The notes under the pieces were generated by a model, which worked only from the letters and a program-made list of their open reading frames with translations, was not told where the DNA came from and did no database searches. DNA of 64,000 nt from CALBPI01 sp039027435 (GTDB lineage: Bacteria > Pseudomonadota > Gammaproteobacteria > Steroidobacterales > Woeseiaceae). Position numbers and translations under genes: made by a program. Shown one piece after another: positions 34,643-43,035 of this stretch; positions within the stretch are counted from its first letter, which is position 1, and each line of letters opens with the position of its first letter. The DNA is taken from the NCBI GenBank assembly GCA_039027435.1, contig JBCCKF010000002.1, positions 186,001-250,000 on the forward strand, read 5' to 3'.

Positions 34643-36352
34643 TCAACCAAAAATACCGTGTAACCACCATTGCGGTTCGTGATTTTCCGTCCATGTACGA
34701 AACACCCACAGACGTGCCGCATCGATATCGGTCGCTACAAAATAGTCACGCACACTAGGGCGTTGTTCCCACCAACCAGACGATATGCGTTCCGGGCCAT
34801 GATTGAGCATGAGCACGCCTTGATGACAGGGTCGGTTGTCGCGGATGGACAGCGGTTGTGGGCTGTCGAGCAACCACAGAGGACGCTGCAACCAAACCGA
34901 AGCCAGCGCACCATCTTCTCGCTCAGGCAATGGAACATCGCGAATCTGCCAGTCGCGCGGTAACACCTCGGAGACTGGCGCTTTCGTATCGGCGAGTGTC
35001 ATCGTCTGCGACGCATACTCCGGACGATGCTCGGCGACGTGGGTCAGCTGCGCAATAGCGGTTTCTCCCAACCGTGCGCGCAATCGATCAAGCAGCGCAT
35101 AACCGCCCGCTTCTACCGATGTTGCTGTGCATTGCGTATCGCTCGTTAGATCCAGCGCTGCGGTGCTTGCGGTCAATGCATCATTCGCATGCGCACCCAA
35201 ACTGACCGCCACCACGGGCTGCATCAGTTCCAGGCGCTCAAGCTGCGCTTCCAGCACGGGCAGCCAGTCTGACAATCGATAGCCGGGGGCGCACAACGAC
35301 AAAGTCAGGTGTCCTGAATGACCGCGCCAGGCATGAAAGTGAAATGCAATCTCACGGACCGCTGCCTGACGAGAACGCAGGTCTGTCTCAAGCTGACGTA
35401 GCAGTGATTCACATACCGGCTGCAAGGAAGATGCATCAGCAATTTCTGCATCGAGCTGCCTGATGGCATCGAACCGGGGCGGCGCTACCAGAACGTCACG
35501 AAGATCCGGCAGCTCACCCAGCGCCTTCGCTAACCCCTGTGGCACCGATACTCCAAAACGACGAGCAAGCCCCGCGCGTGGCAGACGCCGACAATCACCG
35601 ATCGTATAGATGCCCATCTCACGTAACGCGCTGATTGCTGACTCCGACCAGTCGGTCACACTGAGGTCCAGTGCGTTCAAAAGCTGCTGGAACTCCGTCG
35701 CTGCCGCGCCCTGTTTCACGATGGTTTGAGGATCGGGCGACAACCCGCCGCGTACCAACCAATACGCGCTGGTCGGGGTTGGTGCCACTGCAAAGCGAAC
35801 GTGATGATCCGGCAAACACTGACTCAGTAAACGCGCCAGCAGATTGTCGATACCTTGAAAGAGTTTGAGACTGCCTCGCAGCTCAAGCAGCACCGCCTGT
35901 GGCGGTTGCAGGCAGACTTGCGGACTGAACGCGATCAAGTGTTCCGCCAGTTCGGCAAGCAACGCTTGCTCCAGCTCTGGTGCACGCTCCAGGACCTGAA
36001 CATCCTGACAAAGCGCCAACGCGGTACGCAGACTCTGTCCGGGCATCAGACCGAACTGACGAGCTACCCGGTTGATCGCAATCACCGTACGTTGACGATC
36101 ACCCTCTACGACAACTGCGGGTTGTGTGGTCGAACATTGCGCGCGCAGCGCTTGTAGTGGCAAGCCGGGAAAGTACAGACAAACCCAAACAGGCTCACGC
36201 GACGTTGCAGATACAGTTGTGGTGGTGGTTGCTGATCGGGCCACATGTGCTGTCTGTAGCGCGCGCCGCTCACGCTGCGCAGCGTGTGCCTGTGGATCAG
36301 CAACATCACTGAACAGATCCGGTTGTGATTGTGTGCGTGGCGTACTCACCAT
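34643..36352 (-). CDS. imuB: ImuB, catalytically inactive Y-family polymerase-like protein
   Basis: A 569-residue Y-family homologue that acts as the hub of the mutasome, binding ImuA, DnaE2 and the sliding clamp. The polymerase-like region begins near VWVCLYFPGLPLQAL (residue 55). It lacks the catalytic acidic residues of active Y-family enzymes, the rule for ImuB. The little-finger and C-terminal regions follow. The N-terminus carries a 54-residue Thr/Arg/Gln-rich extension with QPDLF at residues 10-14, which matches the beta-clamp binding pentapeptide. The start at 36352, 2 nt after the imuA stop, supports the extension being translated. Confidence 0.93.
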   Translation of the reverse strand: MVSTPRTQSQPDLFSDVADPQAHAAQRERRALQTAHVARSATTTTTVSATSREPVWVCLYFPGLPLQALRAQCSTTQPAVVVEGDRQRTVIAINRVARQFGLMPGQSLRTALALCQDVQVLERAPELEQALLAELAEHLIAFSPQVCLQPPQAVLLELRGSLKLFQGIDNLLARLLSQCLPDHHVRFAVAPTPTSAYWLVRGGLSPDPQTIVKQGAAATEFQQLLNALDLSVTDWSESAISALREMGIYTIGDCRRLPRAGLARRFGVSVPQGLAKALGELPDLRDVLVAPPRFDAIRQLDAEIADASSLQPVCESLLRQLETDLRSRQAAVREIAFHFHAWRGHSGHLTLSLCAPGYRLSDWLPVLEAQLERLELMQPVVAVSLGAHANDALTASTAALDLTSDTQCTATSVEAGGYALLDRLRARLGETAIAQLTHVAEHRPEYASQTMTLADTKAPVSEVLPRDWQIRDVPLPEREDGALASVWLQRPLWLLDSPQPLSIRDNRPCHQGVLMLNHGPERISSGWWEQRPSVRDYFVATDIDAARLWVFRTWTENHEPQWWLHGIFG

Positions 36353-36354
36353 AG

Positions 36355-37128
36355 TCAGCGCACCAATGCACCACCGTTCTCGAGATCTACACCCGCATCA
36401 AAGTCATCCACGGTGGTGGGTCTCCCACCTCGAACTTTGAGCAGTTCCAAGTCTCGTTTTTCACCGGTTGCGCGAATCGCAATACGCAATACGGCCGACG
36501 AAGGTGTTTTACGATATTCAAGATCCCGAAATGCCACGGCCCAGCAGCGATGTTCTGTCGCAGCCAGTTGTAGACGTCGACTGAGGCGCTGGAAAGAAAC
36601 ATTGCCCCGCGCGCGGTCGAGAGTGCGTGCCCATAACAACACCGCTACGCAATTGCCAGAAGTCAGCGCCTGTTCGGCAGCCCACGCCATATCGCGTGGT
36701 GTGCGTGGATGGATGACCAGCATACGAGACGGTGGCACCTGCCACTGCTGCAGGGCCGGCGCGTTCGGTAGATAGGGTGGCGCGATCCACATGACCCACC
36801 CATTGCGCTCAGCGGTCAGTGTCGATAGTGCCGGCATCAGCAGACGAAGCTCACCGACGCCCGCCGAGTCAGTCAGCAGCTCGGTCAGACCAGCGGTGCT
36901 CCAACCGCCACCTGGCAAACAGGCATCCAGCTTGGCGTAGCCACTGCTGCATACCGGCCCCTGACCTGAGGTCAGGGAATTCGCTCGCCACAGCCCTGCA
37001 GACTCGAATAACGCCTGCTGTGGGGAAAAAAAAACCCCGGAGTCTGCCTCCGGAGTTTCCTTTTCTTTTGAAGGACTGTGTGTCGGCCCGCCACCGACGC
37101 CAGGTTCGTCAGTGGACTTGTACACCAT
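36355..37128 (-). CDS. imuA: ImuA, RecA-like/SulA-like SOS mutagenesis protein
   Basis: A 257-residue protein of the ImuA (SulA-like, RecA-fold) family, needed with ImuB and DnaE2 for damage-induced mutagenesis. The conserved core starts at QQALFESAGLWRANSL, then YAKLDACLPGGGWSTAGLTELL and WVMWIAPPYLPNAPALQQW. The C-terminal LELLKVRGG block is also present. The ATG at 37128 overlaps the lexA 3' end by 20 bp. The first 35 codons are not conserved and contain a terminator-like hairpin followed by nine T residues (37026-37053). No standard start codon lies between the hairpin and the conserved core, so translation must cross it. Confidence 0.88.
   Translation of the reverse strand: MVYKSTDEPGVGGGPTHSPSKEKETPEADSGVFFSPQQALFESAGLWRANSLTSGQGPVCSSGYAKLDACLPGGGWSTAGLTELLTDSAGVGELRLLMPALSTLTAERNGWVMWIAPPYLPNAPALQQWQVPPSRMLVIHPRTPRDMAWAAEQALTSGNCVAVLLWARTLDRARGNVSFQRLSRRLQLAATEHRCWAVAFRDLEYRKTPSSAVLRIAIRATGEKRDLELLKVRGGRPTTVDDFDAGVDLENGGALVR
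37026..37053 (-). terminator. Terminator-like hairpin with T9 run inside imuA 5' coding region
   Basis: On the minus strand CCGGAG and CTCCGG form a 6-bp GC stem with a 5-nt loop, followed by GG and nine T residues. This is the layout of an intrinsic terminator. It lies about 55 bp downstream of the lexA stop codon and inside the start of imuA, so it could act as an attenuator separating lexA from the mutasome genes. Confidence 0.5.
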
Positions 37129-37726
37129 CGCGAATCACACCAACCACTACACCTTCGATCACCAGGGACTGCTCGCTCAGATCAACCTCGATCGGTTCAA
37201 AATCCTCGTTCTCGGGCAACAGCCACACCACACTGCCTTCCTGCCGGTAGCGCTTGACCGTTACCTCATCATCCAAACGCGCAACCACCACTTGGCGGCT
37301 ACGTACTTCGGGTGTGCGATGTACGGCAACAAGATCGCCATCCAGAATGCCGATGTCTTTCATGCTCATACCGCAGACACGCAACAGGTAGTGCGGCTTG
37401 GGGCTAAAGAAAGCCGGATCCACGCGGTAATGTGCCTCAATGTTCTGTTCCGCCAGGATCGGATGACCAGCGGCTACACGACCCACCAGCGGCAGACCGA
37501 TCTGCTCACGAAGCGAGTCTTTCAACTGGATTCCGCGCGAGGTACCTGGAATCAGATCGATCACACCTTTGCGCTGCAGTGCCCGCAGATGTTCTTCGGC
37601 GGAATTGGGTGATTTGAAGCCCAGCTCACGAGCGATCTCGGCACGCGTGGGCGGCATACCGGTCTCATGAATGAAATCCTGGATCAATTCCAGAATCTGC
37701 GATTGTCGTGGCGTGAGGTCATGCAT
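37109..37726 (-). CDS. lexA: LexA repressor
   Basis: A 205-residue SOS repressor. The winged-helix DNA-binding domain (1-70: TPRQSQILELIQDFIHETG, PPTRAEIARELGFKSPNSAE) is very close to E. coli LexA, so the CTGT-N8-ACAG operator is expected. The self-cleavage site is A86-G87 in GRVAAGHP, and the serine-lysine dyad is S121 (CGMSMKD) and K158 (VTVKRY). Unlike the usual proteobacterial layout, this lexA heads the imuA-imuB-dnaE2 genes directly, with autoregulated boxes in front. Length and spacing are normal. Confidence 0.97.
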   Translation of the reverse strand: MHDLTPRQSQILELIQDFIHETGMPPTRAEIARELGFKSPNSAEEHLRALQRKGVIDLIPGTSRGIQLKDSLREQIGLPLVGRVAAGHPILAEQNIEAHYRVDPAFFSPKPHYLLRVCGMSMKDIGILDGDLVAVHRTPEVRSRQVVVARLDDEVTVKRYRQEGSVVWLLPENEDFEPIEVDLSEQSLVIEGVVVGVIRDGVQVH

Positions 37727-37734
37727 GACGATAC

Positions 37735-37769
37735 CTGTATAGAAAACCAGTGACTATGATTATATACAG
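37735..37769 (-). promoter_or_regulatory. Two near-consensus LexA boxes upstream of lexA
   Basis: Two 16-bp sites each match CTGT-N8-ACAG with one mismatch. Plus-strand 37735-37750 reads CTGT-N8-CCAG, and 37754-37769 reads CTAT-N8-ACAG. They start 9 and 28 bp before the lexA ATG. Paired operators with a 3-bp gap mirror the two boxes of the E. coli lexA promoter and imply autoregulation of the whole operon. Confidence 0.65.
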
Positions 37770-38001
37770 GACATCTTCGAGCGCAAGCCCTGAAAAAATC
37801 ATCCTTCTGAACCCCCCGCCCGATCCACCAGATTCCCCGTGACTCTTTCAGCATCAATTAGTTGTGTCGCCAAACTCCGACGTGCGATTGACTTATACAT
37901 ATGTCAGAAATCTGGCATCATTACGCCAACTTCAGGATTGTCCTGAGTTGTTTGGGTATCTTCGATACTGACTTGTACAAGAACGAATGGGGTTTTTTGT
38001 A

Positions 38002-38304
38002 ATGATGAAGAACGTTCTGAAAGTCGCTGCGGCGGTTGTAGTACTGGGTGCTGCTACCGGTTGCACGAATAACGAATTGCTGAACGAAGTACGTGCAACT
38101 GCTGATGCTGCTGCTGCGGACGCTGCGGCTGCGAAAACCGCTGCCGAAGCTGCACGCGCTGCTGCAGATCGTGCGAGCCAGCAGGCTGCAAGCGCTGCTA
38201 GCACCGCCAACCAGGCGCTGTCTGCTGCGAACTCAGCACAGTCCTGCTGCGACGCCAACACCGAGCGTCTGGAGCGTATGTTCCAGCGTTCCATGCAGAA
38301 GTAA
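38002..38304 (+). CDS. Alanine-zipper outer-membrane lipoprotein (Lpp/OprI-like)
   Basis: A 100-residue lipoprotein with a basic, hydrophobic leader ending in the lipobox-like GAATGC (Cys at residue 21). A long Ala-rich coiled coil follows (AAAADAAAAKTAAEAARAAAD), in which Ala occupies core positions, as in Lpp and OprI trimers. The C-terminal lysine could be linked to peptidoglycan like Lpp. It has a double Cys (QSCCDANTERLERMF) before the tail, absent from E. coli Lpp. An L,D-transpeptidase, the enzyme class that attaches Lpp, is encoded next door. The start is taken at 38002; ATG codons at 37987 and 38005 are in frame. The 275-bp gap before it holds the LexA boxes and a 6-bp inverted repeat at 37932-37946, but no other gene. 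Confidence 0.85.
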   Translation: MMKNVLKVAAAVVVLGAATGCTNNELLNEVRATADAAAADAAAAKTAAEAARAAADRASQQAASAASTANQALSAANSAQSCCDANTERLERMFQRSMQK

Positions 38305-38353
38305 TTCCCGAAACGGAATTGCCGTATGGCGGGTGCCTGACGGCACCGAAAGA

Positions 38354-38384
38354 CGTCGCGTGATGATTCACGCGGCGTTTTTTT
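38354..38384 (+). terminator. Rho-independent terminator after the lipoprotein gene
   Basis: A 10-bp stem (38354-38363 with 38368-38377), a 4-nt loop and seven T residues form a strong intrinsic terminator, as expected behind an abundant lipoprotein gene. Confidence 0.92.
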
Positions 38385-38407
38385 ATGTCTGAGTGAACCT
38401 GATCGAT

Positions 38408-39493
38408 CTATTGTGCGGAGGTCGATTCAGGCGCAGCGAGCTCGGCAGGATCGGTGTCAGCAATCTCACGCGAGAACTCCCCAACCGTCACCGGTAACCC
38501 CCTGGCCTCGCCCAGCACGGACTCCATCAACGGCCAATCCACCTTCGGTGCAGTCTCCAGGTCACGCGTCGCCGCAACATACGCTCGGGTAAGCAAAGTC
38601 AACGCACTCTCCTCTACCGGCGGTTCATCGTCAGATACATCGGCGACTGTTTCAGCGTCAGGGCTTGTCTCAACCGTCTCCGGTAGCGGTTCATCAGCAA
38701 CCTCAACAGCGCTCGACAGCGGTTCATGCGCCTCCAGAATCAAGCGATCACCATCCCAACCCATCTTCACCGGCTGGTTTACGATCTGCACCGGCGTATC
38801 CACAGGGACCATTGCGAACAACTGCTCGATATCTTCCGGGAACATCCGGATACATCCATGGGTGACACGCATACCGACACCAGCCGGTCGATTGGTACCG
38901 TGGATAAGATAGCCAGGTAGTCCCAATCGCATTGCGTATTCGCCCAAGGGGTTGTCCGGCCCAGGCGGTACCACCGCCGGCAACGGATCACCCTCGGCAG
39001 CGTGCTCGGCGCGAATGGATGCCGGTGGATACCAACTCGGCCGCTCGGCCTTGGCGACCACTCGCGTGCGCCCAAGCGGCGTCTCCCAGTCCTGTCTTCC
39101 GATACTGATCGGATAGGTATGCACAATCGCTTGCTCGCCTTGTGCAACCGGCGGGAAGTAATACATTCGATATTCGGCGAGATTGAGTACAACCCCGCGG
39201 CGGCGCGCGTCGGGCAACACAAATCGTGTCGGCAGGACTATGGTCGTGCCCGCGCCCGGGATCCACGGATCGACATCGGGATTGGCGCGACGAAGCTCGG
39301 TGTAACCAACACCGTGCACACGTGCGATGTCCACGAACGTGTCCTGCTCAGTCGCTGTGATCTCACGGACCTCGCCGATAATATGCTGATCCGCGGCCGG
39401 CAAGACGTACTCAGCAGCTAGACCGACGGATGCCCACAACAATCCCGCAATAGCAGTCGCAAGATACTGAACGCGATTAATTTTGAAACTCAT
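38408..39493 (-). CDS. L,D-transpeptidase (YkuD family) with LysM-like domain
   Basis: A 361-residue exported enzyme with a signal peptide (ending SVGLAAEY). A LysM-type peptidoglycan-binding segment follows (DTFVDIARVHGVGYTELRRA, then IPGAGTTIVLP). The YkuD catalytic domain has the active-site motif THGCIRMFPEDI (catalytic Cys with His in HGTN and HGC), and a long acidic C-terminal tail closes the protein. Close relatives (ErfK, YbiS, YcfS) attach Braun-type lipoprotein to peptidoglycan or make 3-3 crosslinks. The adjacent alanine-zipper lipoprotein with terminal Lys makes lipoprotein anchoring the likeliest role. The start is taken at 39493; an ATG five codons upstream (39508) is also in frame. 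Confidence 0.92.
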   Translation of the reverse strand: MSFKINRVQYLATAIAGLLWASVGLAAEYVLPAADQHIIGEVREITATEQDTFVDIARVHGVGYTELRRANPDVDPWIPGAGTTIVLPTRFVLPDARRRGVVLNLAEYRMYYFPPVAQGEQAIVHTYPISIGRQDWETPLGRTRVVAKAERPSWYPPASIRAEHAAEGDPLPAVVPPGPDNPLGEYAMRLGLPGYLIHGTNRPAGVGMRVTHGCIRMFPEDIEQLFAMVPVDTPVQIVNQPVKMGWDGDRLILEAHEPLSSAVEVADEPLPETVETSPDAETVADVSDDEPPVEESALTLLTRAYVAATRDLETAPKVDWPLMESVLGEARGLPVTVGEFSREIADTDPAELAAPESTSAQ

Positions 39494-39560
39494 GCAGCGT
39501 TTGACCATTGATTGCGCGCCACGTAGCCTTGGCGCGATTGTAACCTAGGGGCATCAAAGC

Positions 39561-40103
39561 GTGGCGATCGTCGTCAAAATCAAGATAACCAACAAGGACA
39601 TCCGCGCTCTTCGCAAGGCAATGCAAAATGCCCGCGACACGATTCGCAGCGCCGACGAGCACGATATTCTCGAAGCTGCACGCACCTTGCTCGACGATTT
39701 TGATTCGCGTCAGGCGCCGGACTTTGTTCGCGAGCGGGTGCCGAAACTCGTCGCGATGACCGATATGCTCGAGGACACCGATTGGGAGTTACCCAAGCGG
39801 CAGCGCGAGAAGATTCTCGCAGCTTTGGTCTACTTCGGTGATCCGGATGATCTCATCCCCGACGATGTACCCGGATTGGGGTTGCTCGACGATGCGATCG
39901 TGATCGAGTTATTGCTACTCGAGCTCAAGCATGTGATCGAAGCGTACCGAGACTTTTGCCGCTACCGCAGCAGCCTGATGACCACCGTGCCAGAGTCGGT
40001 ACGTATCGAACGACTGGAAAAACGCCGTTGGGCTCTGCATGGACGCATGCAACGTCGCATGCGCACCGACCGTAGCGGCTTGCCGTCCCGCTCGCTAATC
40101 TGA
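39561..40103 (+). CDS. DUF1232 (YkvA-like) domain protein
   Basis: A 180-residue protein, starting with GTG. It has an N-terminal helical region and a DUF1232 core (about residues 90-115, ALVYFGDPDDLIPDDVPGLG then LLDDAIVIELLL), followed by a basic C-terminal helix. DUF1232 is a short motif with conserved Asp residues and a hydrophobic stretch, found in membrane-associated proteins of unknown function. The first and last thirds match nothing I know. It is divergent from the L,D-transpeptidase and converges on fabH. Confidence 0.75.
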   Translation: MAIVVKIKITNKDIRALRKAMQNARDTIRSADEHDILEAARTLLDDFDSRQAPDFVRERVPKLVAMTDMLEDTDWELPKRQREKILAALVYFGDPDDLIPDDVPGLGLLDDAIVIELLLLELKHVIEAYRDFCRYRSSLMTTVPESVRIERLEKRRWALHGRMQRRMRTDRSGLPSRSLI

Positions 40104-40114
40104 AGCTAGTCGCT

Positions 40115-41080
40115 TCAGAAGCGGACCAGCGCCGACCCCCACGTAAAGCCGCCACCAAAGGCTTCGAGTAGCAACAGCTGTCCTCGCTCGACACGACCGT
40201 CGCGTACGGCCGTATCCAATGCCATAGGCACCGACGCCGCTGAGGTGTTGCCGTACTCCTGCACCGTCAACACCACCTGATCCATCGGCATAGCCAGTCG
40301 TTTCGCGGTCGCCTGGATAATTCGAATATTAGCCTGATGCGGAATCAACCAATCGATATCAGACTTGTCGATACCGTTCGCTTCGAGGGTGACGTCGACG
40401 ATTCGTTCGAGCGTCTTGACGGCGACCTTGAACACTTCGTTGCCGGCCATCTGGATGAAAGCTTCTCCGCGCACGACATCTGTCAGGCGCTGCGACGGGC
40501 CCGCGTCCATCTTCAGCAGGTGACGATAGCGACCATCGGCACCGAGGTGCGTGGAGATCACACCATCTTTTTCGTCGGGCTTTAGGATCACCGCACCCGC
40601 ACCATCGCCGAACAACACACAGGTGTTCCGGTCGGTCCAGTCTGTGACCCGTGAGAGCGTTTCGGCGCCGATAACAAGTGCACACTTGGCGGTGCCGGCC
40701 TTCACGTACTGATCAGCGACGCTCAGCGCATAGATAAAGCCCGTGCAAGCGGCCTCGAGCTGCATCGTCGGACACGCCGAAATATCGAGCGCTTCCTGAA
40801 TCAAACAACCGACGTTCGGGAACACGACATCCGGAGTGGTCGTACCAATGGCGATGAAGTCGATATCGGCGCCGGTGACACCAGCTGCTTCCATAGCACG
40901 ACGCGCCGCCTGAATTGCGAGTGAGGATGTCGTTTCGTCATCCGCAGCGATATGGCGACGTTCAATACCGGTACGTGAACGGATCCACTCATCACTGGTT
41001 TCGACCATGCCCTCAAGTTCGGCGTTGGTCAGTACTCGTTCCGGTGCATAGCTGCCGGTCCCGGCGATTCTTGAAAACAT
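40115..41080 (-). CDS. fabH: Beta-ketoacyl-ACP synthase III
   Basis: A 321-residue condensing enzyme that starts fatty acid synthesis from acetyl-CoA and malonyl-ACP. The catalytic triad is C112 (LEAACTGFIYAL), H248 (IPHQANIRI) and N278 (EYGNTSAASVP), at the same numbers as E. coli FabH. It lies directly after plsX (no intergenic space). The downstream fabD-fabG-acpP genes of E. coli are absent here; the unit ends at fabH, facing the DUF1232 gene. Confidence 0.97.
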   Translation of the reverse strand: MFSRIAGTGSYAPERVLTNAELEGMVETSDEWIRSRTGIERRHIAADDETTSSLAIQAARRAMEAAGVTGADIDFIAIGTTTPDVVFPNVGCLIQEALDISACPTMQLEAACTGFIYALSVADQYVKAGTAKCALVIGAETLSRVTDWTDRNTCVLFGDGAGAVILKPDEKDGVISTHLGADGRYRHLLKMDAGPSQRLTDVVRGEAFIQMAGNEVFKVAVKTLERIVDVTLEANGIDKSDIDWLIPHQANIRIIQATAKRLAMPMDQVVLTVQEYGNTSAASVPMALDTAVRDGRVERGQLLLLEAFGGGFTWGSALVRF

Positions 41081-42109
41081 TCAGACTGCCTCGTTGCTCA
41101 TCCAGCGGTCGATCGCCGCAGGTGCGTTGTCTCGTACCTCAAGCAGCGCCGTTTCAATCGCATGCTCAAATGCTTTGGCGTCGGCACCACCATGGCTCTT
41201 GATTACGATGCCATTCAGTCCGACGAAACTCGCGCCATTATACCCTCTCGGGTCGAGTGTGTTCGCAAGGTGTCGAAGCGAGCCCCGTGAGACCAGCGCC
41301 TGAAGCTTGCCCAAAAGTGAACGGGTGAACGACGCACGCATGAAGTGACCGACCAACGAGGCTGTGCCCTCCATCGTCTTGAGCGCAACATTACCCGTGA
41401 AGCCATCAGTGACGATGACCTCTGCGACGCCCTTCCCCAGATCATTGCCCTCGACGAATCCGATGTAGTTCAGATTGCTGGCTGCAAGTCGCTGCGCTGT
41501 GGTTTGAATTCGGCCATCACCCTTCCCGGCTTCACTACCGATGTTCAGGAGGGCCACTCGAGGCTCGCTCGCACCACTAAGCGGTCGCGCGACGATACTG
41601 CCCATCACTGCAAACTGGTAGAGCTGTTCTGCGTCGCAACTCGCATTGGCGCCAACGTCAAGAAGATAGGTGGGAGACGCTGTTGTTGGAATCTCGGCCA
41701 TGATCGCCGGTCGCTTAATTCCGGTCACGGTGCGCAGTACGAGCATGGCCGTTGCCATTAACGCGCCGGTGTTGCCGCCGCTGATACAGGCCGCCGCCTC
41801 GCCCTCACGTACACAGTCGAGTGCCACCCTCATCGACGATTGCTTCTTGCGGCGCAGGGCATCGGAGGGCGCGTCATCCATTGTGACCACTTCAGGGGCG
41901 TGACGAACCTCGGCCCGCTCGTGAGTCGCCGTCGGGTGACTATCGAGGACCGACTGGTCGCCGACAAGAATGATGTTGAGGGCAGGAAACCGTGCCAGCG
42001 CGGATGCAGCCGCGTCCAGCACAATGTCAGGACCCAGATCCCCTCCCATCGCGTCCAGCGCAATGGTCGTAGGCTCCCTGAATTCCAGGTTGTCGTACTG
42101 TCCTAGCAC
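41081..42109 (-). CDS. plsX: Phosphate acyltransferase PlsX
   Basis: A 342-residue peripheral membrane enzyme that converts acyl-ACP to acyl-phosphate for phospholipid synthesis. The typical N-terminus IALDAMGGDLGPD, the central ISGGNTGALMATA and the C-terminal GLNGIVIKSHGGAD are all present. The annotated GTG start adds 15 residues before IALDAMGGD and has no ribosome site. An AGGGAG lies nine nt before an ATT that would give the canonical N-terminus, so a non-standard start is possible. Located between rpmF and fabH as in E. coli. Confidence 0.96.
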   Translation of the reverse strand: MLGQYDNLEFREPTTIALDAMGGDLGPDIVLDAAASALARFPALNIILVGDQSVLDSHPTATHERAEVRHAPEVVTMDDAPSDALRRKKQSSMRVALDCVREGEAAACISGGNTGALMATAMLVLRTVTGIKRPAIMAEIPTTASPTYLLDVGANASCDAEQLYQFAVMGSIVARPLSGASEPRVALLNIGSEAGKGDGRIQTTAQRLAASNLNYIGFVEGNDLGKGVAEVIVTDGFTGNVALKTMEGTASLVGHFMRASFTRSLLGKLQALVSRGSLRHLANTLDPRGYNGASFVGLNGIVIKSHGGADAKAFEHAIETALLEVRDNAPAAIDRWMSNEAV

Positions 42110-42127
42110 GCCAGGGATTTCTGGTGA

Positions 42128-42163
42128 GGCTTGGCGCGCCTGATGAGTTCAGATCGCCAAGCC
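42128..42163 (-). other. Inverted repeat between rpmF and plsX
   Basis: A 9-bp perfect stem (42128-42136 with 42155-42163) and an 18-nt loop lie in the rpmF-plsX gap. No T run follows. It could be an RNA processing or stability element that lets the ribosomal-protein part of the message outlast the lipid part. Confidence 0.35.
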
Positions 42164-42174
42164 TACAGCGTGAC

Positions 42175-42369
42175 TTACTCGTCGTCCGCGTCTAGCGCTT
42201 CGGTCGCGATGACCTGCTTACCGCGGTAAAAACCATCGGGGCTGACGTGATGACGCAAGTGCTTCTCACCGGTGGTCGGCTCGACCGAAAGTGTCTTGCC
42301 TTTCAGTTTGTCGTGCCCGCGACGCATGCCGCGAGTCGAAGGGGTGCGACGGCTCTTTTGAACTGCCAT
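42175..42369 (-). CDS. rpmF: 50S ribosomal protein L32
   Basis: A 64-residue basic ribosomal protein. The N-terminus AVQKSRRTPSTRGMRRGHD is the L32 signature, followed by the LSVEPTTGEKHLRHHVSPDG block. No CxxC zinc pairs are present, as in most gammaproteobacterial L32. It lies 40 bp after yceD and before plsX, the conserved order. Confidence 0.97.
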   Translation of the reverse strand: MAVQKSRRTPSTRGMRRGHDKLKGKTLSVEPTTGEKHLRHHVSPDGFYRGKQVIATEALDADDE

Positions 42370-42409
42370 GACATTACTCCATATTAAATAACTGTTTCCG
42401 CGTACCGGC

Positions 42410-42979
42410 TCAGTCAGACTTTCCCGTCATCATGTTGGCCAGATCCGCAAAAGGTGTCTGCGTCTTGGCCTGCTCTACCGGTCGCTCCAGCGCGGTAGCC
42501 AACGGGCCACAATCCTCAATTCTCTCGTGAGCCACCACCATGGGTAACTCAAGCATCATCCATTCATCGATCAGATCAGCCAACACCAGCTGTTCTTCGT
42601 CGTGATCCCAACGCTCCAACTCGGGGAACGCCGCATCAAATTGTTCCTCATCCAGCGCCGAGGCGACGATCACGAGATTTACCTCACGACCAACCCGCAC
42701 CTCAGTGAGCTCCAGGCATCGCTGGCAAACCAAAGCAACGCGACCGTCGATACGACCCGTGAGCTTCCAATGTCGCGGCTTGCCACCGGGCACAAGAATC
42801 AGCTCTGCCTCGGCACCGGTTTCAAACTGGCTCTCATCACTGTCGACGGCATCGGCCGCGGCAGCGATTGCGAGCGCATCGATACCCTGCATTTGGCCTG
42901 AGCCGAGTTTCCCGGCAAGCTTCAGCCCATGGGCATCTACGTCCGACAAAATAATCGGGGTGTTAAATGTGATGCCCAT
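42410..42979 (-). CDS. yceD: YceD family protein (DUF177)
   Basis: A DUF177 protein of about 189 residues. The conserved core is LTGRIDGRVALVCQRCLELTEV, with the CxRC motif, followed by acidic DEEQLVLADLIDEWMMLELP. YceD homologues are linked to 23S rRNA accumulation in plants and bacteria and nearly always precede rpmF. I chose ATG at 42979; a TTG three codons upstream is in frame. It is divergent from maf. Confidence 0.92.
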   Translation of the reverse strand: MGITFNTPIILSDVDAHGLKLAGKLGSGQMQGIDALAIAAAADAVDSDESQFETGAEAELILVPGGKPRHWKLTGRIDGRVALVCQRCLELTEVRVGREVNLVIVASALDEEQFDAAFPELERWDHDEEQLVLADLIDEWMMLELPMVVAHERIEDCGPLATALERPVEQAKTQTPFADLANMMTGKSD

Positions 42980-43035
42980 AGCCGGCAAATGGTAAGTGAG
43001 AAGCCGTTACGGTGTCAAAGCTGCGGACACCTATT

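Noticed and set aside
37932..37946. TCAGGA/TCCTGA palindrome before the lipoprotein gene as an operator
   Set aside because: The 6-bp arms with a 3-nt gap are short, and no matching site was seen elsewhere in the window.
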